Counted from the stretch's first letter, positions 44,079-54,978 are shown. The stretch is DNA of 64,000 nt from Malania oleifera (GCF_029873635.1 NC_080417.1:29783682-29847681), one strand, 5' to 3'. Notes: a model not told the origin generated them from the sequence alone. Made by a program: numbers and translations.

Positions 44079-44348
44079 CTATCTGAGCCTAAGAATATTA
44101 GTCTTCATGGCTGGCACATAGTAGACGTTGGAGATGTAAGCATGATCTCTAGACTTCTGTTTGATCAAAACATCTCCTCTCCCTCGGGCTGAGATTTTAG
44201 AATTATCTCCAAAAGAGATCTCCCCTTGAACTTTCTCATCAAGTTCAAAGAATAGGTTCTTTCTGCTAGTCATATGGTTGCTGGCTCTAGAATCAAGGTA
44301 CCAAACACTTTGGTCTTGGGGAGTTGAATTGTGTGCCATCAGCATCAA
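44079..44348 (-). pseudogene. copia-2 protease (active-site Gly changed)
   Basis: Carries VWYLDSRASNHMTSRKN: the aspartic protease signature DSGA reads DSRA, a Gly to Arg change next to the catalytic Asp (copia-1 retains DSGA). Then ISFGDNSKISARGRGDV and YYVPAMKTNIL. A CCHC knuckle (CYNCHKYGHYNNEC, 44430-44475) lies just upstream in coding direction. Confidence 0.85.
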
Positions 44349-44429
44349 CGACTCTCCATCTGCATGTTCACTTTCGACAATGTTAGCCTCCTCACTAACC
44401 TTTTCATATTGTCGCCCCCAACACTCATT

Positions 44430-45358
44430 GTTGTAGTGTCCGTACTTATGACAGTTGTAGCATTGAACATTTCTTTTATCTACGTTCGGGCGGTTATTGT
44501 ATCCTCCTATTCTTCCTTGTCCTCTACCTCATGGGACATAGTTCTATTGATTTTGTCCTCCTCTAGTGGGACCTCTTTTGCCTCTGCCACCTCATCTAGA
44601 GTCAAATTTTCCAGAATTTCTTCCACGAGATCCTCGGCCTCGTCCTCTTCCTTGCTATGACGTCCCCCCTTTGTCGTATCTATTTGCAGTGAGGGACAAC
44701 TTCATTTGGAGGCTTGCTCTAGTACTTTATCATCACTCCTTCTGTTGACTTTTTGCTCATGGGCTTACAGTGAGCCCACAAGTTCTTCTACAGACATTGT
44801 TTCCAAATCTTTTGTTTCTTCCAGGGTCACAGCTATATAATCATATTTTGGATCTAGAGATCGCAAAATTTTCTCATAAATTCTCTCGTCATTGAGAGTC
44901 TCTCCATTTCTTCTCAATTGATTTGATACTACCATAACTTGTGTATAGTAGTCAGCAATAGATTCAGTAGATTTTATTTTTAGAGATTTGAACTCACCTC
45001 GCAATGTTTAAAGACGAATCTTATTCACTTTGTCTGCACCTTTGTGTGTTCGATGGAGAGAGTCACAAACTTCTTTAGATGTCTTGGTGGAGGTGATGAT
45101 TTCAAACGTGGCCTCATCAAGGCCTTGGTAGATTATGGATTTCGCCATGCAATCCTTCTTTCGATCGGCTCGCAGGATCGTTCTTTGAGCATCAGACATA
45201 GCTGCTTCGGCTTCTTTTGATGGGCTTTCTCTGTACCCATCTTCAATGATGTCCATGACATCCTGAGCACCTAGTAGGGCTCTTATTTGAATAGACCAGT
45301 TGTCATAATTCTCCCAGGTCAACTTTGGAATGATAGCTTGGGTAGCATCGTTCGCCAT
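44430..45358 (-). pseudogene. copia-2 gag (two frames) with zinc knuckle
   Basis: Starts MANDATQAIIPKLTWENYDNW, a typical Tork gag start, continues IIYQGLDEATFEIITSTKTS, breaks at a stop near 45006, then GEFKSLKIKSTESIADYYTQ and LEETKDLETMSVEELVGSL to 44765. Beyond a further break are a Glu/Gly-rich linker and the knuckle CYNCHKYGHYNNECW. Gag forms the particle around the element RNA. Confidence 0.87.
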
Positions 45359-46003
45359 TGAGTTTAATATATAAACACAAAGATATGGGGGCTGATTTTG
45401 GCAAATCTAATGCCACCAATGTGTTCAGAAGGTCAAAAAACCTTAGGAACCGGTTTTTTGTTGCAAAGAATCGGTCTAAAAATCACTGAACGGGCTATAG
45501 GAAGTTATGGTGGTTTAAAACTGGGCCGGTTTAACTTAATAGCCGTTTAAACGACATTAGCACTTATCGTTAGGCCACGTGGCAGTGTCTAAACGTGCCG
45601 CGTGTCGGCGGCTAGGACGTGGATCGGAAGCGGGTTGGGGTCTTGGGTATGGATCTGGGTTGTGGGTTGCGAGTTGTTGGCCAGGTCGTATCTCGCAACT
45701 GGGCGAGGAAGACCCGTGCGGGGCGCGTGGGGCGTGTGTCACCGGCACCAGAGTATTCGTCCACGCTTGTGGCTTGTGGAAAAAATGCTGAAAACTGTCA
45801 AAGGTGCGTGTGAGCGCCTACGGTGTTTCTCGGAGTCCATTTGAGACGTGGTTTTCACCTTTGGAATTATCTCGACTCGAATTTTACAATGATCGGCTCA
45901 ATTTTAGACTTTGAGCAACTTCAAATCTGGGAAGAAAATTGAATTTCTCCTCTGTTTGCTTCTGTTTGGCAGATTCCGGCGTACCTAGACGCTCTAATAT
46001 CAC
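45359..46003 (-). other. copia-2 untranslated leader with primer-binding site
   Basis: On the minus strand, GTGATATTAGAGC next to the LTR (45991-46003) resembles the initiator-Met primer site. The remaining leader is GC-rich around 45560-45790 and has no supported gene; the small frames on both strands there are chance products of that composition. Confidence 0.65.
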
Positions 46004-46321
46004 TGATGGGTGGAGAGGAACGCTCAGTCACTGGTTGTGACTGAAATTTAGTGAGAATAAATGCACAATAACAATATATTTCATTCTGAAAAAAATACAG
46101 AGGACTTCAAATCAGAACTCTCTCTCTCGCTCACTGGTTTTACGCTCTCAACACACCACATTTTATATTGCACACACACAACTATTTATAGCAGATACAA
46201 AACCACAATAATCAACATAAGCTGCTGGCAGGTGAGGTTGGTGACCGTTTAATAGAAGCGGCTGGTCGGCGGCCGTCGTCAACCATTGCTGCCACCGTCC
46301 ACCGTCAAGTTTACTATTTCA
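46004..46321 (-). repeat. 5' LTR of copia-2
   Basis: 318-bp partner of 40946-41264, same TGATGGGTGG to CTATTTCA ends, with CTATAAATAG on the minus strand near 46180. Confidence 0.92.
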
Positions 46322-46328
46322 AAAGCTC

Positions 46329-46816
46329 CTACCAACCATCATAATGCAAATTACATATCAATTAACCACAATGTTCCAATCCTTGGGCACTTTAATAATT
46401 AAATCTCTCTATCCCTAATTTCACAAAACAAGTAAGCAAATTCTTTGGCACTTTAATAATTTGGTTTATCTGTTACTAATTAACCAAAATAAACAGACAT
46501 TCACAATAAACAAAGAAAATAGAAAATATCTCAAATTATAAATAAAAAATAGACATTCGAATTATTCACCAAAAGAGAATGAATGGTTTAAAATTTTAAG
46601 GAATTGAAGTCATCAACAATTTTCAATCCATATTTTTCAATCTTCAAGATTGTAGTTTGAATTCTCCAATCTTCATACAAGCATCATTCATCATTTACGG
46701 TTCCTAATAAAATGAAACAATATGAAAGTTATAACAAGATAAAATTAAATTGACGATCCATGTTCAATTGTTCATAAAAAGAGATGACTAAATTTAAATT
46801 GTCTTTTAAAAAAAAA
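46329..46816. other. Intergenic AT-rich DNA
   Basis: Nothing recognisable beyond A/T-rich sequence. It follows the right flank of copia-2. Confidence 0.6.
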
Positions 46817-47075
46817 AAAAGAATGTGACAAGGAAAATTGAGTTTAGGTTTTTGGTGGCTCATTGGTAAAAACATAGATAGTATATGTTATTACTCAATA
46901 TATAACTTGAATCAGAGAATGAAAATTAACAAAATACATCCTTGGCTGCCTCCTTGTGAACTGATCAGATCACCAAAAAAGATTTAAATACTATTAATTA
47001 TCAAAAAGATAGTGTTAGCTTAGATAGAGTTTATAATGATTGAGGAGCTTAATAGTAATAATGGACTTTTGTTAC
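46817..47075 (+). repeat. Duplicated segment, copy B (empty MITE site)
   Basis: Matches copy A at 38030-38757 without the 425-bp MITE. The join reads CTGATCAGATCACCAAAA. Confidence 0.85.
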
Positions 47076-47177
47076 AAGTTTTTTTCGAGTTTATTATTAA
47101 TTTATAATAATATATTAAATAATACCCTGTTCGGGAAAATTATTCCTAGAATGACGCTCACGTAATTTTACTTCTTG

Positions 47178-47335
47178 GTCCAATGAGATTTAAACAAATC
47201 TTGATGGACTAAGCAATAAGATTTGCCATGTGTCAGGACTAGCCTATTTCCAAGGCAAATCTCGCTAGACCAAACAATGAGATTTTCTTGCCACGTGTCA
47301 ACACTCGATTGGGCTACTATTAAATCTCATTGGAC
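47178..47335. repeat. Inverted repeat with 15-bp exact arms and two G-box-like motifs
   Basis: GTCCAATGAGATTTA at 47178-47192 is exactly inverted at 47321-47335. Between the arms are TTGCCATGTGTCA (47223) and TTGCCACGTGTCA (47288), the second holding a CACGTG G-box core, and further AGATTT/AAATCT repeats. It could be a foldback transposon remnant or a promoter segment. Confidence 0.7.
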
Positions 47336-47602
47336 GATCCAACGAGATTTGCGTGGGAAATCCATCACTGTCTATTTTGCTTTCCCTCCCCGGCGAAACC
47401 ACTGGCATGCATAAAATTATTTGGGGTTATCAGGTACATCTCACAAGCTTGGAGCTGCAGTAGCTGCGCCCCCAAGATTTCCTACTCTATTATACGCCGC
47501 GTGTGGGGTTTCCATCCTAATGATCCCATCCTCATTTCTTTTCTTTAGCTTTTCTTGGGGTTCCCATCCTCGGTAAGCTACTCTAGTAGAACCCCATCAT
47601 CA

Positions 47603-47606
<4 letters not shown>

Positions 47607-47656
<50 letters not shown>
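47607..47656. repeat. (CT)n microsatellite
   Basis: About 25 CT units, ending 3 bp before the LTR start at 47660. Confidence 0.9.
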
Positions 47657-47659
<3 letters not shown>

Positions 47660-47660
<1 letters not shown>

Positions 47661-49725
47661 GTTGACTTTTTGAGTCCTATCTTGTTTTTTATAATGACAA
47701 ATACAAGGTATTTAATGTCTATCAAGTTTTTGTGCAGGTTCATATTTGCAAGATCACTTGATGGCATATGAAGACTTAAAGACTAAAGACCCATAAGACT
47801 CATTTTTGCTGTAATTTATATTAGGCTTTATTCAGGTTTGTAATAGTAATATAGGAAAAAGTCTATAATAATTTGCATATCATGCATGTAAAAACTACAA
47901 GCTCAAAGGCCTTAGAATGACCCTAGGTCTCTACACATCACTTAGAAATCGAGAGACCTTAGACAAGGTCGATCGACGCCTAATTTTTTAGGCTAAGTTA
48001 AAATGCCTAAAACCTTAGAACGACCCTAAGTCCTTGTACTTACACGTAAGAGAATCCCCAAAATCACATATACTATTAGGGGAATCAATTAAAATAAATA
48101 AGGACTTAGAGGGTTAAATTGGTGAGGCTTCCGGCAACCAAACCATTGCCCAGTCAGCAGGTTGACTTGGTTTCAAGCGACCGAACCAAAATGAATGTAC
48201 TGCCCTCGGTCAACCGAACCATGATTTTGACTTTTCCCACCAACTCAGTAGCCCGAACTTCATGTTCAAAAATGCCTCGGTCTATCGAACAAATGAGTCT
48301 AGTAAACCAAACTCTGAACCAGGCGACCGAACCTCGGACAGAGTGGAAATCGCCTTCGATAAGCAAACCAAACCCACACTCAGGCGATCGAAGTTCAAAA
48401 ATTAACTTTTTCCATTGTGTCTATTCAGGCGACCGAATCGTGGATCAGGCACCCAAAACTCTCGGGTTGCTTAATTTTTAACCATTGTAACTCTGCTTAA
48501 TTAAGGGTAAATTGGTTTTAAAATTCATTAAACAAATTTAATAATACCATTTGTGTCCTAACAATTATATTTTTGTTGAAGGTTATATATATATATCTTC
48601 ATTTGCAAAACTTAGTAAGAGATTAGGGATTTGATTAGCCAAAATTTCCTCTGAAATTTCCTAAACCCTATTTCTTCATACACATCATATACACTCATAT
48701 ACTACCATTCTCTTGAGAAATCAAAGCATTGTGAGTGTTTATTAATTGTTCTAGTGTGCTAAAAACCCTCATTGATTTTCTGCATATTTGATTTTCGGAT
48801 TGAGGGTTTAGCTAGGTTTTTCCATCGATTTTATTTAATAAATTTGTGTGTGGGAAAACCTTATAGCTAAGTAGGTCTTTGCATTATTATTGCGAGACTC
48901 ATTGGGCTTGTATTTTTGGTTGTGCAAAAATATTTTTACAAGTTTATATTTGAATATCTCTTTGTGCCTATATATTGGGAAAATAATTTTTGAGATATTC
49001 TAAATTTCTCTTGGTACAAATCTTTGAAACCCTAAAACTGTGATTGAGATTTATCTTTACATAGTTTCAAAGATTAGCTTGTAGAAACACTTTTGTGCTT
49101 AAATTTGAGATAATCATTACTTTGAGTGTTGATTGCACGTATACACTATTAAACTTATAGTTCTTACATTATTAGTGTGCATTGATTACACTATACTGAA
49201 TCGGTGCATAGTATGCTTTGTTGAGAAGCATATTTTCATGCACACAAAAAATTATATTATTTGTTGAATTCCAGGCGTGGGCCTGAAGAGGGAGACTAGT
49301 CTTATTGAATAGTCCCGGATTGGCTTAGACCTGGTTAGGAAAGTTAGGTGCACAATCTTGGTAAGGTATGGTTATAAGTTGAGGTCAGCCCCATTAATTG
49401 ACCTAATTGTAATCGGTGCCGCTCTACCCATTAAGTAAGCATTAGTTGAATCCTCGAGCTTGCGAGCTAGAGGCTAGGATGTAAGCAGTATTGGCCGAAC
49501 CCCGATAACATATTGTGTGTGCACTTTAAATTTCCGCAATTTATTTGCTATACGTGTATGTTATATTATGAATGTTGCGCATGATTTAATTTCCGCATCT
49601 TACATTTATCTGTGTATTTGGATTTATGAGTATATAGACAGACCTTAGGTTGAGTATTACTGTTGCTAATTCTAACTAAACCTAGGAGATAAATTTTTAA
49701 ATACCTTTAAATACCCAATTCACCC
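47660..49725 (+). mobile_element. SIRE-type LTR, 3' end lost
   Basis: The LTR starts TGTTGACTTTTTGAGTCC like the LTR at 34432. It has a GGCGACCGAACC-type motif cluster (48120-48480), a CCTAACAATTATATTTTT block, a TATA stretch (48582-48597), a small region with TGGCCGAACCCCGATAACA shared in form with 36325-36345, and the CCCAATTCACCCCCT tract. It is cut there: the last ~25 bp, the primer site and the gag start are absent, and mid-gag follows immediately. Confidence 0.82.
48120..48480 (+). promoter_or_regulatory. Reiterated CAGGCGACCGAACC motifs in LTR U3
   Basis: About eleven variants, for example near 48131, 48175, 48206, 48244, 48277, 48320, 48381 and 48426. The cluster ends about 105 bp before the TATA stretch. 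Role inferred. Confidence 0.6.
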
Positions 49726-49981
49726 CCTAAAGATGTAAAAGACAGTAGAATAGATAAGCTAATAAGTGAATACAAAGCATTTAAAATGTCTTCTAGTGAA
49801 TCAATCCAATCTATGTACACCAGGTTCACCCATATCACAAATTCATTGCATGCTCTTGGTAAGACTTACCCTATCTACCACTAGTCTGGGAGGCAAAGGC
49901 TACAACCATAGAAAAAGGACGAAACCTAAAAGCAATGACACTAGATGAGTTAATCGGGTCACTTATCACATACGAATTAAC
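49726..49981 (+). pseudogene. SIRE gag fragment fused to an LTR
   Basis: The text reads DSRIDKLISEYKAFKM, then SIQSMYTRFTHITNSLHALGK, then after a frameshift a KGRNLKAMTLDELIGSLITYEL stretch. This is the middle of SIRE gag, equivalent to 52270-52540 in the next element. It begins straight after truncated LTR sequence and ends where the next LTR (TGTTGGCC) inserted. Confidence 0.85.
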
Positions 49982-51832
49982 TGTTGGCCTAACATGGATT
50001 TTTAATCTTGTTTTGATGATAACAATTAAAGGATGATTTAATATGTGTTGGTTAAGTGGTGATGTTTTAGGAAGGACAAAGTACAAAAGAAAAGCAATGG
50101 AAAGCTCAAGGACTCAAAAAGCCACATTCATATGAAGAGTGATCCAAAATAAGCTCAAGCAACACCAACATGAGTAAAGTGCATGTGGAAAAGTCAAAAG
50201 GGACATAAGGCAAAATACCATGGAAGACTTGAAGATTAGAGTTTTAGGCTTTAAGAACAATATTGTAAGTACTTCATGTTTAAATATCTTATGAAATATT
50301 TTGAAGCTCTTTAGGAGTAATTATGGACTTAAAGACCTTATTTCAAACCCAGGAAAATGTTTTATAAGTAATCAAAGTAAGAGAGCAAATAATTTTTGAA
50401 AACTAAAATGAAAAATCAGACAAGTGATTGCTTAGAAGACTGAACCAATATTCTAGAAGACTGAAGTAGTATTACTTCAGAAGACTGAAGAATAAGTTCA
50501 ATCTACTGAAGTTTTTCCTGAAGGAATACAGAAGAGGCAGTACACCCTCAGAAGACTGAACCCTTTGTTCTGTTGTCTAACCCTGTATTTAGACTAAATT
50601 TTTCGGTGTTTTAAGGTACTTAAGAAGACTAAACCCGACACTTCAGTTGACTAAACACTGTTAACGGCTAATTTTTTTTTTTTTTATTGTTTTAAAATCT
50701 AAATAAAGGTTTCTTGTGCCCCAAAATTTATGAAAGCTTGGGAAATACTCCAAGTAATCTTGGGCAACAAAAAATTACTTTTGAAAGCCTATAAATACAT
50801 GGCTTTAGCAAATTAAACACACCAAGAAATTCAAAATCAATTCATAAACTGAAAGTCTTGCCGCTCTCTCTTGCTCTCATCCTTGCACAACTGATCTGCT
50901 GAGATTTCTAAAAGTGTTGATCATTCTACACTGAGTTCTAATTGCTAATTCTCATCTGGAGAAGGAACTTGGTGAACTCTTACTTGAGCTTCTTTCTATT
51001 TCACTTTGATATTTGAATATTGAAGTATATTAGGGCTTTTAAATTGTACTAATTTGCTCTTTGTGAGAGTGTTATTGTACGCAAAGATTATTTCTTGTAT
51101 TCTTGCAATGTATTGACAATTCCAGGTTGTTGGATCATTGGACCAAGCATGGGGTATCATTAGGAAAGGGATCTCTACCTTTAAAGAGGGAATTGTAATG
51201 GTTTGCTCTGCCTAAAAATGAGTGTACTAGTGGAATCCTTGGGTGGTATTGGCCCAAGGTGAGGACGTAGGTTGGGGATAAGCCAAACGTCGTAAAAATC
51301 TTGTCGTCTCTCTTTCCCTACTCTTTATTTTCAGCATCTATATACATTGTGTTGTGTGTATGCAAAGTACAGGTAGCTGAGAACAAAAACCGAGATTAAA
51401 AGAAGACTTTTAATATAAGAAGGTACATTTTGATTAAACTTTTGCAAAAAACCAAAAGGGAGTACATTGTTTAATCGTTTGTGGAAATCTTAGTTAAGAA
51501 AGTGCAAATTATTTCATTCAATACAGGGCTTACAAATATTCACATGGCTACAAACAAGCAAATATCTTGAGTTCTTGCAAAAACTGAAATTACCAAAGAG
51601 CTGCATACTATATCTTGGTTTGGTATGTTGTTGATCAATTATTTTAGTTTTTGGTTGGTTGTTGGATTGCTTAAGTTTTGTTAACTTGTGGTATGATTGA
51701 TTTGTGAGTTGATTTAAAAAGCTTTGCTGTGTGTTTGATAAATTAACAAGAGGTTCAAATTTTCATAAAAAGAACTAAAATTTTAATAACCCAATTCACC
51801 CCCCCCCTCTTGGGCTAACTCCTTCACTTTCA
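49982..51832 (+). mobile_element. 5' LTR of SIRE-3 copia element
   Basis: TGTTGGCCTAACATGG to CACTTTCA, about 1,851 bp, followed 2 bp later by an intact primer site. It includes reiterated AGAAGACTGAA motifs (50415-50655), a CTTGG/CCAAG dyad at 50737-50754, a TATA box (50789-50800) and the CAATTCACCCCCC tract. Inserted within the gag fragment of the preceding element. Confidence 0.88.
50415..50655 (+). promoter_or_regulatory. Reiterated AGAAGACTGAAC motifs in LTR U3
   Basis: Exact AGAAGACTGAA near 50434, 50456, 50480 and 50550, with variants AATCTACTGAAG, AAGAAGACTAAACC and AGTTGACTAAAC. The cluster ends about 135 bp before the TATA box. Confidence 0.6.
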
Positions 51833-51834
51833 AT

Positions 51835-51846
51835 TGGTATCAGAGC
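51835..51846 (+). other. Primer-binding site (initiator Met tRNA)
   Basis: TGGTATCAGAGC, the common plant copia primer site complementary to initiator-Met tRNA, 2 bp after the LTR end. Confidence 0.88.
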
Positions 51847-51889
51847 GGGGTTATAGAAAATCTTATTCAATAGCTATATAAAGATCTAT

Positions 51890-53540
51890 ATGGCACACCT
51901 AGGAGTAGCTCCCTTTGGAGAGGGTCAATCCTCAATTAGGCCTCCCATCTTTTGTGGTATAAACTATACTTTTTGGAAACAAAGAATGAGGATATATATT
52001 CAAACCATGGATTGGAAAGCATGGAAGGTTGTCACACATGGTGACTACATTCCTACTAAAAGTGTAGATGGCAAAGAAGTTCCTAAAGAAGAAAAAGACT
52101 TGACTGACAATGATTACAAAATGATGCAAGTAAACTCTAGTGCCATGAATGCACTCTATTGTGCCTTAGATGTTAATGAGTTTAATAGGGTCATGACATG
52201 TAAGTCAGCCAAAGAAATTTAGGACAAGCTAGAAATAACCCATGAAGGAACTATAGATGTTAGAGATAGTAGAATCGACATGCTCACAAGCGAGTATGAG
52301 GCTTTCAAGATGAACCGAGATGAAACCATAACAAATATGTATACAAGGTTCACTCACATCATAAACTCTCTTAATGCCTTAGAAAATAATTGCTCAACTT
52401 ATGAAATGATTCGAAAAATCCTTAGAGGTCTTCCGCCCATTTGGGAACCTAAAGCCACAGCTATTACGAAAGGGAGAAACCTTAAGAATACTTGTCTAGA
52501 TGAACTTATCAGATCTCTTCTCACCTATGAGATGACTATAAATGAAAGAAATGCTGAAAACAAGAATAAAAAATCTATAGCTCTTAAAGCAGCAAAAGAA
52601 AGCTCTAGTGAAGAAGAGGAAGATACAAGTGACTTAGATGATGAAGAACTAGCATTCATTATTAAGAGGTTTGGAAAATTATTTAAAAGAAACAAAAATT
52701 TTGCTAGAAAGTTTAAAGGGTCAAAATCTAAAAAAGGAGAAACTAGTGAAAAGGAAAATAAGAAAGAACCCCCTACTTGTTACAATTGTGAAAAGGTTGG
52801 ACATATTAAACCCGATTGTCCACAACTAAAAAAGGATGCCAAAAAAGAAGAAAAAGATGGCAATGAAAGCTACTTGGGATGATACCAGCTCAAGTGAATC
52901 AGAGAACGAATCAAGTGAACAAGAAGTGGCCAACATATGTTTCATGGTGCACGATGATGAGGTAAATTCCTATTACAATTCATCCAATGAATCAAGTGAA
53001 AGTTCGTGTAGTGATTCTTGTGATAGTATGCCATCATACAAAGAAATGCAAGCTGAACTTTTTACTTTGCACAATAGATTTGTAAAAGTCCCAAAAAGGA
53101 ACATTGCTTTAAAAGAACAAAATGAATCACTCAAAAATCAACTTGACACATTAAAATCAGTAGAAAAAGAAAAAGAATCACATATTGAAGAACTTATGAA
53201 GAAGATAAATGACTTATCTCAAGAGATAGTTAAATTACAAGTGAATGGTCAAAGCAAGAAAGACTTAGAAATAAAGGACCTTAGAGACAAAATTGAAGAC
53301 AAAGAGAAAGTCATATACAAGTTTACTAAAGGAAAGGAGAACTTTGAAAAGTTGCTAGGTAAACAAAAGATGTCATTAGAAAAAGAAGGAATTGGATTTA
53401 ATGGAATTGAGAACAAAAAGAAAAAGGGTCTTTATATGGGATATTTTGTCAAAGAATCAAAATACTATGCAAGCACATCCTCAAACAACATCCATCAACA
53501 CACTACATGCTTCTTATGTAAGAAAAAAGGGACACATTAA
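51890..53540 (+). pseudogene. SIRE-3 gag (broken)
   Basis: Begins MAHLGVAPFGEGQSS with NYTFWKQRMRIY. A TAG stop at 52219-52221 replaces the Trp codon of EIWDK, which SIRE-1 keeps. The next piece (52280-52882) contains SEYEAFKMNRDETITNMY and the CCHC knuckle CYNCEKVGHIKPDC (near 52782). The tail (52836-53540, other frame) is Ser/Glu-rich, then a coiled-coil-like Lys/Glu region with KNIALKEQNESLKNQLD-type heptads, and a second Cys/His motif near 53510. A frameshift lies near 52840. Confidence 0.87.
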
Positions 53541-54978
53541 ATTTGATTGTCCATTTAAAAGAAAGAATGTAAAAATAAAGAAAGCATGGAAAATTAAAGA
53601 AAATAAAAATAAATCAAAGAAGTCTAAGAAAGTTTGGATTCCTAAAAGTAACACATTGAATCCTTCTTGTAGGTTTGCCTTAGGACAACCACATCAAAAA
53701 ATAAATGGTACTTGGACAGCAGGTGTTCTAGGCACATGACCGGAGATAGATCCAAATTCACCACACTCATGCTCAAAGATGGTGGATACGTCACTTTTGG
53801 AGACAATGCTATGGGAAAAATCATTGGGATTGGTGAGATAGGTAAAGAACCTTCCTTCACCATTGATAATGTGTTATTAGTAGAAGGGTTAAAGAATAAT
53901 CTCTTAAGCATAAGCCAATTAAGTGACAAAGGGTTTGATTGTAACCTTTAAACAAGATAAATGTGTTGTTGAAAATAGAGAAAAACATAATGTTCTCTTC
54001 ATCGCTCAAAGAATTGATAATGTATATTGCATAAACCTTGAAAAGATGAAATCTCAAAATATCACATGCTTAGTAACTATGAATGAGGCTAGTTGGTTAT
54101 GGCATAGAAGAATAGGACACGCTAGTATAGACCTATTATCAAGATTAGCTAAAAAGAACGTTGTTAGAGGACTTCCTAGCACAAAGTTTATTAAAGATAA
54201 AATATGTGATGCTTGTCAATTAGGAAAACAAACTAAGTCCAGCTTTAAGAAGAAGAAACATATCTCCACTAGCAAGCCCTTAGAGCTTATTCACCTAGAT
54301 TTGTTTGGACCAACTAGGACACAAAGTTAAGGAGGAAAGTAATATGCTTTCGTCATCGTTGATGACTACTCTAGGTTTACCTGGGTACTCTTCTTAGCCT
54401 CAAAATATGAAGCATGCAATATGTTAGTAAACTTATGTAAAAGACTTCAAAATGAAAAAAAATTAGGGCATTTTGAACATAAGAAATGATCAAGGAAGAT
54501 AATTCAATAATAAAGACGTTGAAAAATTTTGCAATGAACATGGAATTAGACATAACTTTTTAGCACCAAGAACTCCACAACAAAATAGAGGTGTAGAAAG
54601 ATAGAATAGAACCCTTCAATAAATGACTAGGACAATGTTAAATAAAAACAAACTACCTAAATATTTTTGGGCTGAAGTAGTTAACACCGCATGTTATGTG
54701 ATAAATAGAGTGTCTATAAGATTGAGTTTAAATAAAACTCCCTACGAATTATGGAAAGGAAGAAGACCCAATATAGCTTATTTTCATGTATTTGGATGTA
54801 AGTGCTTTGTACTTAATGACAAAGATAACTTTGGGAAATTTGATGCTAAGTCAGATGAGGGTATTTTCTTAGGATATGTAGCAAATAGCAAAGCATATAG
54901 AATCTACAATAAGAGAACACTCACAATTATTGAATCAATCCATGAAACATTTGATGAAGCTAATCCTTATACTAAGAC
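53541..54978 (+). pseudogene. SIRE-3 protease and integrase, 5' part of pol (broken)
   Basis: Protease: WYLDSRCSRHMTGD near 53706, where the usual DSGCS reads DSRCS. Pre-integrase: WLWHRRIGHASIDLLSRL and CDACQLGKQTKSSF (54093-54240). Integrase core: LIHLDLFGPTRT (54288), then after a stop DYSRFTWVLFLA-like text, a degraded Glu region, and MTRTMLNKNKLPKYFWAEVVN to the C-terminal GYVANSKAYRIYNKR part (to 54960). Stops lie near 53950, 54330 and 54600. Interrupted at 54978 by an unrelated LTR. Confidence 0.87.

Larger units (their letters stand above)
40946..46321 (-). mobile_element. Complete Tork-type Ty1/copia retrotransposon (copia-2)
   Basis: A 5,376-bp element with two matching LTRs, a primer-binding site, gag-pol text in order and a polypurine tract, all on the minus strand. 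The LTRs (40946-41264 and 46004-46321) differ at about 20 positions by eye. AGCTC occurs at both outer flanks (40940-40944 and 46324-46328) within two bases of the LTR ends, a likely 5-bp target duplication. A 640-bp leader (45359-46003) lies between the 5' LTR and gag. Frameshifts and stops make it non-autonomous. Copia-1 at 8525 belongs to the same family. Confidence 0.92.

Noticed and set aside
45557..45844. Open frames on both strands, 63-80 codons
   Set aside because: Leader of copia-2; composition-driven and overlapping, with no start context or motif.
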